Source: JAJPJX01 sp964568355 (GTDB lineage: Bacteria; Acidobacteriota; Terriglobia; Bryobacterales; Bryobacteraceae). Taken from it: a stretch of 22,665 bases of DNA. The position numbers were made by a program, and so were the translations under genes. Positions 7,396 through 15,357 of the stretch are shown piece by piece. The notes beneath the pieces were generated by a model, which worked only from the letters and a program-made list of their open reading frames with translations, was not told the origin of the DNA and ran no database searches. Within the stretch, counting starts at the first letter, position 1. Each line of letters starts with the position of its first letter. The stretch is from assembly GCA_964568355.1 (NCBI GenBank), contig CAZMRK010000092.1:1-22665 (forward strand), read 5' to 3'.

Positions 7396-8668
7396 ATCTC
7401 GCGAACCGCCGCGTCGGATCGACGCAGAACCAGAGCAGGGCTCCCACACAGTACGCTCCACAGGCTACCAGAAGCATCGCGTTGAAGGAGCCGAAGACGG
7501 TGGCCAGCCAGGCGGCCGAAACCGAGGAGATCGCCGCGGAGATGCTGGAGGCCATGTTCATAAAGGCGCTGGTGGTTGTGCCGAAGCGTCCGCCCACATC
7601 CACCACCGTAGCCCAGGCGACCGGCAGCATCAGGTCGTGAGCGCCTTCAGCCGCTGCCAGCAGCAGTACCGCGCCCAGGGCATTGTGGGTCATGGCCGCC
7701 AGTCCGAAGCCGGTGGCGGCCAGCACCAAGGCCCCGATGCCGATCGCGCGGCGCGACCATTTCAGATTCCCGGTGCGGCGCACCAGCCAATCCGACAGCG
7801 TTCCGCCCGCCAGCGAACCGAAAGCCCCGAACAGCAGCGGGAGCGAAGCAAACAGTCCCGAACGGGAAAGGCTCATGCCGTGCTCTTTCATCAGGAATGT
7901 GGGTAGCCAGCTCACGAAAAACCAGAAGCCGTAAGCGGAGCAAAAGTACAGCCCGAACAGCGCCCACATGGTGCCGCTGGTGAGGATGGCCCGCCAGGGA
8001 GCCGGAGGCAGAAACTCATCTGCGGGAGCAATCCCCGCGCGGATATGCGCGAGTTCGGCGCTATTGACGTCCGGGTGCTCGCCGGGATCGTCGCGATACC
8101 AGGAATGAAAGAACACGCACCAGACGATGCCGAGCGTGCCCAGCATGGCGAAACTGGCCCTCCAGCCGAACGCCGAGATCAGCCCCACTGCCACGGCGGG
8201 AGCCATGGAACCACCCACGCGGGCGCCCATCCACAGGACCCCGTTGGCGCGGGCACGCTCCGAGGGCGGAAACCAGCGCGCCAGCATGCGGGAAAGCGCG
8301 GGGAACGCGCCGGCCTCGGCCGCTCCGAACAGGAAGCGGGTGAGCAGCAGCACGGCGTAAGTCCAGGAGATGTCGGTGAGCACAGTGAATAGGGACCATC
8401 CCGCCACAATGCGGGTGAGCACCCGGCGCTGGCCGGCACGGTCGGCCCACCAGCCGACCGGAATTTCGAAGATGGCATAGGACAGCGCAAACGCACCGAA
8501 CACGTAGCCCATCTGGATGGAGGAGAGTCCCAGGTCCCGCGAGATGGCGGGCGCGGCGGCCGAGATACAGACCCGATCGAGATAGGTGATGACCGCAGCC
8601 ACGAAGCCGAACGCAAGTACACGATGACGTACGCGAGTAGCGGCTCCGGTGGCGGCAGCGGAAATCAC
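7394..8668 (-). CDS. MFS transporter, anion:cation symporter (hexuronate/glucarate) type
   Basis: A 424-residue inner-membrane protein with about twelve hydrophobic segments. The MFS motif-A loop is GWWADRAGQRRVLT (~72-85). The helix-4/5 stretch RFLFGAAEAGAFPALSRMLA, followed by RWFPPSERARANG, is characteristic of the ACS family, whose members import hexuronates, glucarate, galactonate and similar organic anions. An early ITYLDRVCIS segment also fits. The start is GTG at 8668, only 3 nt after the TGA of the mannonate-dehydratase-like gene, so the two are cotranscribed and probably coupled. That partner supports a uronate-type substrate, but this is inference. The stop codon overlaps the right arm of the 7321-7395 palindrome. 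Confidence 0.88.
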   Translation of the reverse strand: MISAAATGAATRVRHRVLAFGFVAAVITYLDRVCISAAAPAISRDLGLSSIQMGYVFGAFALSYAIFEIPVGWWADRAGQRRVLTRIVAGWSLFTVLTDISWTYAVLLLTRFLFGAAEAGAFPALSRMLARWFPPSERARANGVLWMGARVGGSMAPAVAVGLISAFGWRASFAMLGTLGIVWCVFFHSWYRDDPGEHPDVNSAELAHIRAGIAPADEFLPPAPWRAILTSGTMWALFGLYFCSAYGFWFFVSWLPTFLMKEHGMSLSRSGLFASLPLLFGAFGSLAGGTLSDWLVRRTGNLKWSRRAIGIGALVLAATGFGLAAMTHNALGAVLLLAAAEGAHDLMLPVAWATVVDVGGRFGTTTSAFMNMASSISAAISSVSAAWLATVFGSFNAMLLVACGAYCVGALLWFCVDPTRRFAR

Positions 8669-8671
8669 AGA

Positions 8672-9769
8672 TCAGACCAGACGGTCGGCGGCTTGGATCA
8701 GAGCGCGGATATAGCCGTAGCAGAACGCAAAGGATTGCAGACCGCCCGGATCGTCCGGATGCACGGGAACGTGATCGGGCATGAGCATATAGGGATAGCC
8801 GACTTCGACGTAGGTCTGAACGGCCTTGACGAAATCGACATCCCCTTCGTCGGGATAGACCTCCTGAAAACTGTCGCGGTGACCACGGATATTCCGGAAA
8901 TGGACGTTGAAGATTTTCTTACGCGTGCCGAAGTAGCGGATTACGTCGAAGATCTCCTTGCCGGGATTGTGCAGCATCTCCGAAACAGTGCCCTGACAGA
9001 AATTCAATCCGTGATAAGGGCTCTCCTGAATGGAGACAAACTTCTTAAGCCCGTCGACGGTGCCGAGAACACGATCGACACCCTGATAGCCCTCGGGCGG
9101 CATACCGGGATCGTGGGGATGGCAGGCCATACGGATTTTGTATTCGTTGGCGACAGGGATGACGTGGTCGAGATAATAGGTAATACGCTCCCAAAAGCGG
9201 TCGGCATTCACGACCCCGGCGCGCGTGAGGGGCGTGGGCGGATGCGCTTCCTTGAGCCTCCAAGTGCTGAGAGAAACGCCGCCGCGGCCGGGTGTACGCT
9301 CGGTCCGCACCACGCCCAGGATGCTCATGTTGTACTTGATGGCCGGAATTCCTACCGCGGCGCAGTTCTTGATCAGGGTCTGCATGGCCTCGATGTCGCG
9401 GTCCCGCTGGGGGCTCTGGGCGAGCATGATGGCCGGATGCTTTTCCTTGTCGATATGGCTGGAAGAGAGAAACGGCGGCGCCAGGCAGTCAATCGAAACT
9501 CCCCACTTTTCCGCGAGCCCGACCATGCGTTTGAGCTCTTCTACGGTCGCGTAGAGACGGTCGCCGCCGATCTCCGGATAGCCGCAGATGTTGCGAACGC
9601 TGTAGCGGGCGAAATACTGCAGGTGCTTATCGTTCGTGGGAGCGCTCTGGCACCCCAGTTTGAACAGGACCGGCTTGCGTGGCGCGGCAGGCGCGGGACG
9701 GGGCGCCAGACTCGAACTGAGCGCCACCGCCGCGGCGCCAGACGAGGAGACGAATTTCCTTCGATTCAT
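8672..9769 (-). CDS. Mannonate dehydratase-like TIM-barrel protein, Tat-exported
   Basis: A 365-residue protein with a twin-arginine signal (MNRRKFVSSSGAAAVALSSS, Ala-rich to about residue 29), so it is predicted to be folded before export. The mature part resembles UxuA and related xylose-isomerase-like TIM barrels: KYNMSILG then RTERT (~145-159), CHPHDPG (216-222; UxuA has HPDDPP), NFCQGT (256-261; UxuA FCTGS), FNVHFRN (287-293; UxuA THLRS), DEGDVDF (307-313) and MPDHVP (330-335). These blocks hold the metal and catalytic residues of UxuA. AGGAG lies 8 nt before the ATG at 9767-9769. It is followed by the hexuronate-type MFS gene 3 nt downstream. UxuA itself is cytoplasmic, so an exported version is odd; it may use a different substrate. 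A generic TIM-barrel isomerase is the alternative. Confidence 0.8.
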   Translation of the reverse strand: MNRRKFVSSSGAAAVALSSSLAPRPAPAAPRKPVLFKLGCQSAPTNDKHLQYFARYSVRNICGYPEIGGDRLYATVEELKRMVGLAEKWGVSIDCLAPPFLSSSHIDKEKHPAIMLAQSPQRDRDIEAMQTLIKNCAAVGIPAIKYNMSILGVVRTERTPGRGGVSLSTWRLKEAHPPTPLTRAGVVNADRFWERITYYLDHVIPVANEYKIRMACHPHDPGMPPEGYQGVDRVLGTVDGLKKFVSIQESPYHGLNFCQGTVSEMLHNPGKEIFDVIRYFGTRKKIFNVHFRNIRGHRDSFQEVYPDEGDVDFVKAVQTYVEVGYPYMLMPDHVPVHPDDPGGLQSFAFCYGYIRALIQAADRLV

Positions 9770-9812
9770 AATGGGGCTCCTGTCGGATTTTCAAGACTAT
9801 TACAGGCAGAGG

Positions 9813-9842
9813 TGGAGATTCAAGCACCCGGTTGCTTATGAT
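9813..9842 (+). promoter_or_regulatory. Possible promoter for the LmbE operon
   Basis: TATGAT (9837-9842) matches five of six bases of the sigma-70 -10 box. TGGAGA (9813-9818), 18 nt upstream, is a weak -35. It lies in the 106-nt gap between the divergent TIM-barrel and LmbE genes, about 33 nt before the ATG at 9876. Weak evidence only. Confidence 0.3.
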
Positions 9843-9875
9843 AGACAGTCAGCCAAGAAATCAAGTGAGGGCAAC

Positions 9876-10685
9876 ATGGGGGTAATGAAAGGCTTGGCAG
9901 CGCTCCTGGCGGCAGCCTGCGCGCTTGCCGCGCAGAGCAAACCGCATGCCGGAAAAACGCTGGTGGTGGTGACGGCGCACGCGGACGATTTTTCGATCTT
10001 TGCGGGTGGAACGATCGCCAAACTGATCGATGAAGGCTATACGGGGTATCTGATCCGGGTAACCGAGGACGAAAAAGACGGGATCGTCAGCGGTCCGGAG
10101 AACAGCCGCCGCAATGGCCGCGAGGTATGGGACGCCGCGCGGATTCTGGGGATCAAGGATATCTTCCAACTGAACCAGAAGAACGACGAACTGGAGACCG
10201 TGTCGCCTACCGAACTGATGGGCAAAATGATCCTGCTGATCCGGCATCTGAAACCCAACGTCCTGATGACGTTCGATCCGTGGGCGGCCTATGAGGAGAA
10301 TCCCGACCACATCAAGACCGGCCGCATTGCGGTGCAGGCAAGCTGGATGGCGCAGATCGACCGCTTTCATCCGGAGCAGATCCGGGCCGGCTTTCCGTCC
10401 TTTTACGTGAACGAACTGTACCTTTGGGCGCGCGGGCCGCACACGATCAACAAAGTGGTCGATATCTCCTCCACGATCGAGCGCAAAATCAAGGCCGTGG
10501 AGGCGCATCGCGGCATGATTCGCGATCCGCAGATCCTGGTGGATTTGAAGGCGGCGAACCGGCGCCTCGGCGAGTTGAACCACATGCAGTACGCCGAGTT
10601 GTTCCACTACACGAATTCGATCGGCACGGGCAGCGGCGACAACTACAAGGCGCTCGAAATCGTACCGATGGGGAAGAAGAAATGA
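9876..10685 (+). CDS. LmbE/PIG-L family N-deacetylase, secreted, single domain
   Basis: A 269-residue protein with a Sec signal peptide (MGVMKGLAALLAAACALAAQ). The LmbE/PIG-L fold contains zinc-dependent deacetylases that act on N-acetylated sugars and related compounds. The motif AHADD (34-38) gives the zinc ligands H35 and D38 and the catalytic-base position D37; NPDH (142-145) gives the third ligand H145. The common AHPDDE form is altered to AHADDF. The open frame continues upstream, but GAGG 5 nt before the ATG at 9876 and the signal peptide fix the start; a second ATG at 9885 is possible. Its TGA overlaps the next ATG (ATGA at 10682-10685), so the two LmbE genes are coupled. Natural substrate unknown. 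Confidence 0.88.
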   Translation: MGVMKGLAALLAAACALAAQSKPHAGKTLVVVTAHADDFSIFAGGTIAKLIDEGYTGYLIRVTEDEKDGIVSGPENSRRNGREVWDAARILGIKDIFQLNQKNDELETVSPTELMGKMILLIRHLKPNVLMTFDPWAAYEENPDHIKTGRIAVQASWMAQIDRFHPEQIRAGFPSFYVNELYLWARGPHTINKVVDISSTIERKIKAVEAHRGMIRDPQILVDLKAANRRLGELNHMQYAELFHYTNSIGTGSGDNYKALEIVPMGKKK

Positions 10686-12241
10686 AGCGTCTGGCGCTGT
10701 GGTTCCTGCTGTTCCCTGCCCTATTGGCGGGCAAAAAGCTGGTGGTCATTTCGCCGCACGGCGACGATTTTGTGATCTACGCCGGCGGAACTATCGCCAA
10801 GATGGCCGCGGCCGGAGACGAAATCTACCTGGTGCGGGTGACCAACGACGAGAAGCATTCGGTGGGCGTCTCGACCGAGGAGACGCGCGTACGGGCGACC
10901 GCCGAGGTGGAGAAGGCCGCCAAGATCCTGGGCATCCGCGAGGTAATTCACCTGAACTACAAAGATGGCGAATTGCAGGGTGAGGCCGAGACCGGCCTGC
11001 GTGCGCGCTTCATCACCTTGTTTCGCACCCTGCGGCCGGACGCCCTGATGACTTGCGACCCCTGGACCCGGTACGACGACAATTTCGACCACGAGAAGGT
11101 CGGCCACGCCGTCGAAGATGCGGCATGGACCGGCGGAAACAACAAATTTCATCCGGAGTTGGACCGGGCCGGACTGGCGACCTATTCAGTGCCCGCGCGC
11201 TACTACTGGTCGGCGGGACAGCGATATGTCAACCAGGTTTCCGACGTAAGCTCCACGCTGGAGAAGAAGAAGGCGGCACTGGCGGCCATCCCAATGTTCA
11301 CCGCTTACCGGCCGCATCGCCTCGTGGGGCGGACCGGCCCGAGCGAGGAGCTTCACTACACCACCGGCAGCGGGATACAGGGGCCGTACGTGGAGTGGTA
11401 CGAGCAGCAATTGAAGAGCGGCAAGGAGTGGGCCGGACCAACCGGTCCGGTGAAGGTAGTGAAGCCGGAACCCGGGCCGAAAGTTCTGGCAATCGTAACA
11501 CCGCACGCCGATGACTGGTCCGGATTCGCCGGCGGCACGATTGCCCAGATGATCCAGGCCGGCTGGACGGCCTACATCATCCAGGTGAGCAACGACGAGA
11601 AGGATTATCACGGGCTGGGATATTCGGCCGGCGAAACGATCGAGCACAACATACAGGAGTTGCGTCGTGCGGCCAAATTGATCGGCGTGAAAGAAGTGAT
11701 CAGCCTGAATCTCAAGAACGACGAGATGGAGGCGTTTCCCCATACCGAGATGCGCGACCGGTTGGTGATGGTATTCCGCACGCTGAAGCCGGATGCATTG
11801 ATCACCTATGATCCGTGGTCGCTCTACGAACGGAATCCGGATCACGCACGCGTGGCGCGGGTGACGGCCGAGGCGGCCTGGGCCGCGGGCAACGAACACT
11901 TTAATCCCGAACAGATCGCCGTAGGGCTGAAGCCGCACACCGTCCGGGAGCGCTACTACTACACGCGCGGGCCGAGCGACATCAACCGCGCTTTCGATGT
12001 CACCTCCCAGATCGACCTGCGCATCCGCACGGTCCAGGCGCACGAAACCATGATGCGGTCCACGGTGAACAAGCTACGCGATCAACTGGCCATCGGCGGG
12101 CTCTGGATGCCGCAACTGGAAAGAGAAGGGCCTAAGTTCTATCTGAAGATGGTGGATATCTATGAAAGGAACCGCGCGGAGACCGTGGGGAAAAAGTACG
12201 GTCTCCGCTACGCGGAGGAATTCCACTGGGAGACGGAGTGA
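10682..12241 (+). CDS. Two-domain LmbE/PIG-L family N-deacetylase, secreted
   Basis: A 519-residue protein, about twice the normal length, with a signal-like N-terminus (MKRLALWFLLFPALLAG). It carries two complete LmbE domains. Domain 1 (~18-230) has SPHGDDF (24-30; H26, D28, D29) and FDHEKVG (H137). Domain 2 (~266-519) has TPHADDW (273-279; H275, D277, D278) and NPDHARV (H388). Shared landmarks (AGGTIA, NDEK, LRPDAL/LKPDAL, DPW, HPE/NPE) recur in both halves in the same order, so the gene arose by internal duplication or fusion. Zinc-ligand positions are intact in both domains. Domain 2 shares NPDH and RGPxxIN with the upstream single-domain gene. Start is set by the ATGA overlap; the longer upstream reading is an overlap with the previous gene. 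It ends 3 nt before the convergent PLP gene. Confidence 0.88.
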   Translation: MKRLALWFLLFPALLAGKKLVVISPHGDDFVIYAGGTIAKMAAAGDEIYLVRVTNDEKHSVGVSTEETRVRATAEVEKAAKILGIREVIHLNYKDGELQGEAETGLRARFITLFRTLRPDALMTCDPWTRYDDNFDHEKVGHAVEDAAWTGGNNKFHPELDRAGLATYSVPARYYWSAGQRYVNQVSDVSSTLEKKKAALAAIPMFTAYRPHRLVGRTGPSEELHYTTGSGIQGPYVEWYEQQLKSGKEWAGPTGPVKVVKPEPGPKVLAIVTPHADDWSGFAGGTIAQMIQAGWTAYIIQVSNDEKDYHGLGYSAGETIEHNIQELRRAAKLIGVKEVISLNLKNDEMEAFPHTEMRDRLVMVFRTLKPDALITYDPWSLYERNPDHARVARVTAEAAWAAGNEHFNPEQIAVGLKPHTVRERYYYTRGPSDINRAFDVTSQIDLRIRTVQAHETMMRSTVNKLRDQLAIGGLWMPQLEREGPKFYLKMVDIYERNRAETVGKKYGLRYAEEFHWETE

Positions 12242-12244
12242 GCC

Positions 12245-13471
12245 CTACCGCTGGGCTGCTCCGGCTCGTCCCATGATCGGCCACACGTCTACGATCTGAT
12301 CGCCTTTGGCAATGTAGTAGCGGTCGTAAACGTTGGTGCTCATGTCGAGATTGGACGGATAGATTTCGACCTTTTCACCTAGCTTGATGTCACGGTCGCC
12401 GTCGTTCCAGAGGAGCAGGCCGTATTCGGCGCCTCCATTTTCGATCCGAACGCCGGGGCGGCCCTTGACCTGGTCCGTGGGGCGCAGTAACGCCTTATTT
12501 CCCGCATCGATCGACGCCATGTTCGGGCGCGTCTTGCTGATCACGGTGGTCAGCACGGTGAGGGATGGCTGCCAGTCGCTGTACACTTCCGGATCGTCTT
12601 TCCCGCCGATTTTGCGATAGAGCGTGTCCATGAAGATGTAGGACCCCGCCTGAAGCTCGGTCAGCGAACCCACATCGATGTTGTACGTGCCGGTGCTGCC
12701 GCCAGTGATGATCTGGATCGGCAGACCGTCCTTTTTAGCCCGCTGGGCGGTGTCGAGCATGCCCGCGATATCGTTGGCGGAACGCTTCTTGCGAGCCTCG
12801 AAGCCATGGGTATGGGAAGCTCCCCCGGAGTAGCCCATAATGCCGATGAGGCGCAGGTTCTTGCACTTGGCCACTTTCTGGGCGAGCGCGAGAGCCGGGT
12901 CGCCAGGCTGTGCTCCCTGCCGGGTAAGCCCCGCGTAGACATCGACGACCACGCTCATTTTCGTGTGGGCGGCACCGGCGGCCTCCTCGAGCGTGTCCAC
13001 GGTGATGGGATCGTCAACCACCCAATTGGTGGTGGGATCCTTTTTCGCCAGGGCGACGGCGCGGCTGACCTTGTTGCGTCCCACTGGCTGGCACGTATGC
13101 AGGATGCCGCGAATGCCGGAGCCGGACATCAGCTCCACTTCGGCGATGGTGGCGCAGCAGACTCCAATGGCCCCCAGCGACTGCTGGCGTTTGCTGATTT
13201 CCGGGCACTTGTGGATTTTAACGTGCGCACGCAGATTGATGTTGTGGGTTTTGCAGTGTTCCGCCATCTTGTGCAGGTTGGCGTCGAACAGATCCTGATC
13301 GAGAACCATGCAGGGCGTCGGAAGATCGGCCTTCGTAATGCCGCGGAAATCTTTGCGCGCGATACGCGATTCCAGCTCCGGGAACGAGTATTCGGCTCTG
13401 GCAGCCCGCATGGAATGGGAAAGCACCATACCAGCGGTACCAGCCTGCAAAAACGAACGGCGAGATGTCAT
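12245..13471 (-). CDS. Fold-type III PLP protein, D-threonine aldolase/alanine racemase-like, Tat-exported
   Basis: A 408-residue protein with a Tat signal (MTSRRSFLQAGTAGMVLSHS, ending near ARA at 24-26). The catalytic part has PTPCMVLD (51-58), RAHVKIHKCPEI (81-92, with K85 at the PLP-lysine position), GGSTGTYN (257-264, phosphate loop) and a C-terminal beta domain. This order is that of the D-threonine aldolase-like branch of alanine racemase-type enzymes. In that branch the C-terminus usually has EEHG and PSHxD motifs for metal binding. Here they read AEYG (348-351) and PSNLDMST (372-379), so both histidines are replaced while the Asp remains. TTGGAGG, 7 nt before the ATG at 13471, fixes the start; the longer frame to 13552 is rejected. 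Divergent from the ADH operon (91-nt gap). It may have racemase, aldolase or dehydratase activity, or have lost metal dependence. Confidence 0.83.
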   Translation of the reverse strand: MTSRRSFLQAGTAGMVLSHSMRAARAEYSFPELESRIARKDFRGITKADLPTPCMVLDQDLFDANLHKMAEHCKTHNINLRAHVKIHKCPEISKRQQSLGAIGVCCATIAEVELMSGSGIRGILHTCQPVGRNKVSRAVALAKKDPTTNWVVDDPITVDTLEEAAGAAHTKMSVVVDVYAGLTRQGAQPGDPALALAQKVAKCKNLRLIGIMGYSGGASHTHGFEARKKRSANDIAGMLDTAQRAKKDGLPIQIITGGSTGTYNIDVGSLTELQAGSYIFMDTLYRKIGGKDDPEVYSDWQPSLTVLTTVISKTRPNMASIDAGNKALLRPTDQVKGRPGVRIENGGAEYGLLLWNDGDRDIKLGEKVEIYPSNLDMSTNVYDRYYIAKGDQIVDVWPIMGRAGAAQR

Positions 13472-13562
13472 TGGACAGCCTCCAAGAGGATATTGGGTAG
13501 AGTGTACAACTTTTAGACCGCTCCGCATAGGGGGAATAGCAGAGTGATACACTTTCGGTGAA

Positions 13563-14582
13563 ATGAGAGCCGCATATTACGAAGGCCATGAAAGCATTCG
13601 CGTGGGAGATTGCGTGGCGGTCGCCCCAGCCGCTGGGCAGGTCCAGATTCGCGTATCCCACTGCGGGATTTGCGGGACCGACCTGCACCTGTTCCACGGC
13701 AAGATGGACCACCGGGTGAAGATTCCTCAAGTGATCGGACACGAAATGTCCGGAACTATCGCGGCGGTCGGACCGGATGTCCGGGATTACCGTCCGGGAG
13801 ACCGCGTCACGGTGATGCCGCTTGATCCGTGCGGAAGCTGTCCGGCCTGTAAGGCGGGGCATAGCCACGTCTGCCAGCGGCTGAAATTTATCGGCATCGA
13901 TACCCCGGGCGCGCTGCAAGGATTATGGACCGTCCCGGCCCATACGCTGCACCGCCTCCCCGATTCGCTTTCGCTGGAGCACGCCGCGCTGGTCGAGCCG
14001 ATCGCGGTGGCTTGCCATGATGTCCGCCTGGGCGAGGTGAAGCCAGGCGATTTCGCCGTTGTGCAGGGCGCGGGGCCGATCGGGACGCTGATCGCGCTGG
14101 TGGCGCGCCACGCCGGTGCGCGAGTCTTGTTGACGGAGGTAAATCCGTTCCGCGTGCGGCTGGCCCAGGAACTCGGCCTGGAAGTGCTGAACCCCAAGGA
14201 AACCGACGCCGTGGCGTACGTGGAAGAGCAGACCGGCGGTGCAGGCGCGGATGTGGTCTTTGAAGTCTCCAGCTCGCCGGCTGGGGCGGAGCTCATGACG
14301 AAGCTGGCGCGGGTACGTGGGCGCATCGTCATTGTAGCGATGTTCCCCGAGCCGCCCAAGGTGGATCTGTTCCGCTTCTTCTGGCGCGAACTGCGGCTGT
14401 GTGGTGCGCGCGTCTACGAGCACCAGGACTTCGAGAAGGCAATCGAACTGGCCGGTAGCGGCGCGCTCCCCTTCACCCACCTGATTACGAATATCTATTC
14501 GCTCGATCAACTGGAGCACGGCCTGCGGCAGATGGAGCGCGGCGGGGAAGTGATGAAGATTCTGGTGAAGTGCGCGGAATAA
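13563..14582 (+). CDS. Zinc-dependent alcohol dehydrogenase (MDR, sorbitol/threonine dehydrogenase type)
   Basis: A 339-residue cytoplasmic medium-chain dehydrogenase, normal length. The N-terminal catalytic domain has CGICGTD (34-40, catalytic-zinc C37) and GHEMSG (59-64, H60/E61). The structural-zinc lobe has four cysteines (C90, C93, C96, C104). VEP (144-146) supplies another conserved Glu. The NAD(P)-binding Rossmann motif is QGAGPIG (168-174). The set resembles L-threonine, sorbitol and galactitol-type dehydrogenases that oxidise secondary alcohols of sugars or amino acids. It is the first gene of an operon with a KduD-like SDR (4-nt gap) and a D-aminoacylase-like gene. Start ATG at 13563; a GGTGA motif lies close in front, so the ribosome binding site is poor. 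Substrate not assignable. Confidence 0.92.
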   Translation: MRAAYYEGHESIRVGDCVAVAPAAGQVQIRVSHCGICGTDLHLFHGKMDHRVKIPQVIGHEMSGTIAAVGPDVRDYRPGDRVTVMPLDPCGSCPACKAGHSHVCQRLKFIGIDTPGALQGLWTVPAHTLHRLPDSLSLEHAALVEPIAVACHDVRLGEVKPGDFAVVQGAGPIGTLIALVARHAGARVLLTEVNPFRVRLAQELGLEVLNPKETDAVAYVEEQTGGAGADVVFEVSSSPAGAELMTKLARVRGRIVIVAMFPEPPKVDLFRFFWRELRLCGARVYEHQDFEKAIELAGSGALPFTHLITNIYSLDQLEHGLRQMERGGEVMKILVKCAE

Positions 14583-14586
14583 TCTC

Positions 14587-15357
14587 ATGACAGTTCTGGA
14601 TCAGTTTAAGCTGGACGGGAAGACCGCCCTGGTTACCGGTGCGCGAAGGGGCATCGGAAAGGCGATGGCGATGGCGCTGGCCGAAGCGGGCGCCGATATC
14701 ATCGGAGTGAGCGCTTCGCTCGAAGACTCCGGAAGCGAGCTCGAGCAGGAGGTCCTGGCACTGGGCCGCAAGTTCAAAGGCTATGCCTGCGATTTCGGCG
14801 ACCGCAAAGCGCTCTACGGATTCATCGCCAAGGTCACCGTCGATTTCCCGGTGATCGATATTCTGGTGAACAACGCCGGCACGATTCTGCGCAAACCGGC
14901 GGCGGAGCATCCGGACGAATATTGGGACCGGATCATCGAGGTGAACCTGAATTCCCAGTTCGTGCTGAGCCGCGAGATCGGCAAGCGCATGGTGGAGCGC
15001 GGCCAGGGCAAGATCATCTTCACGGCCTCGCTGCTGACGTTCCAGGGCGGTATTACCGTCCCCGGCTATGCGGCAGCCAAGGGCGGCGTGGGGCAACTGA
15101 CCAAGGCGCTGGCCAATGAGTGGGCTGGGAAGGGCGTGCAGGTGAACGCGATCGCGCCGGGCTATATCGCCACGGACAACACCACGGCACTGCGCAACGA
15201 TCCGGTTCGCAACCCGGCGATTCTGGCGCGTATCCCGGCGGGCCGGTGGGGGACGCCGGACGATTTCAAGGGCGCCGCGGTCTTCTTGGCTTCGGCGGCG
15301 TCGGATTATGTCAGCGGGTCGATCGTAACCGTGGACGGCGGATGGATGGGCCGTTGA
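14587..15357 (+). CDS. kduD: KduD-like short-chain dehydrogenase
   Basis: A 256-residue SDR. The cofactor motif is TGARRGIG (17-24), NNAG is at 95-98, and the catalytic triad is S148, Y161, K165. The segments TFQGGITVPGYAAAKGG, NAIAPGYIATDNTTALRND, RIPAGRWG and a C-terminal VDGGWMGR align very closely, by recollection, with KduD. KduD is the 2-dehydro-3-deoxy-D-gluconate 5-dehydrogenase (2-deoxy-D-gluconate 3-dehydrogenase) of pectin and uronate breakdown. It is cytoplasmic. It lies 4 nt after the zinc dehydrogenase and its TGA overlaps the next ATG (TGATG), so the three genes are tightly coupled. The usual partner KduI is not in the window, so the exact oxidised sugar acid is uncertain. Confidence 0.82.
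   Translation: MTVLDQFKLDGKTALVTGARRGIGKAMAMALAEAGADIIGVSASLEDSGSELEQEVLALGRKFKGYACDFGDRKALYGFIAKVTVDFPVIDILVNNAGTILRKPAAEHPDEYWDRIIEVNLNSQFVLSREIGKRMVERGQGKIIFTASLLTFQGGITVPGYAAAKGGVGQLTKALANEWAGKGVQVNAIAPGYIATDNTTALRNDPVRNPAILARIPAGRWGTPDDFKGAAVFLASAASDYVSGSIVTVDGGWMGR

Noticed and set aside
10424..10681. N-terminal extension of the two-domain LmbE frame
   Set aside because: It is out of frame with, and overlaps, the end of the first LmbE gene; the ATGA overlap and signal-like segment set the start at 10682.
15120..15356. N-terminal extension of the D-aminoacylase-like frame
   Set aside because: It overlaps the SDR gene in another frame; the signal peptide starts at 15357.
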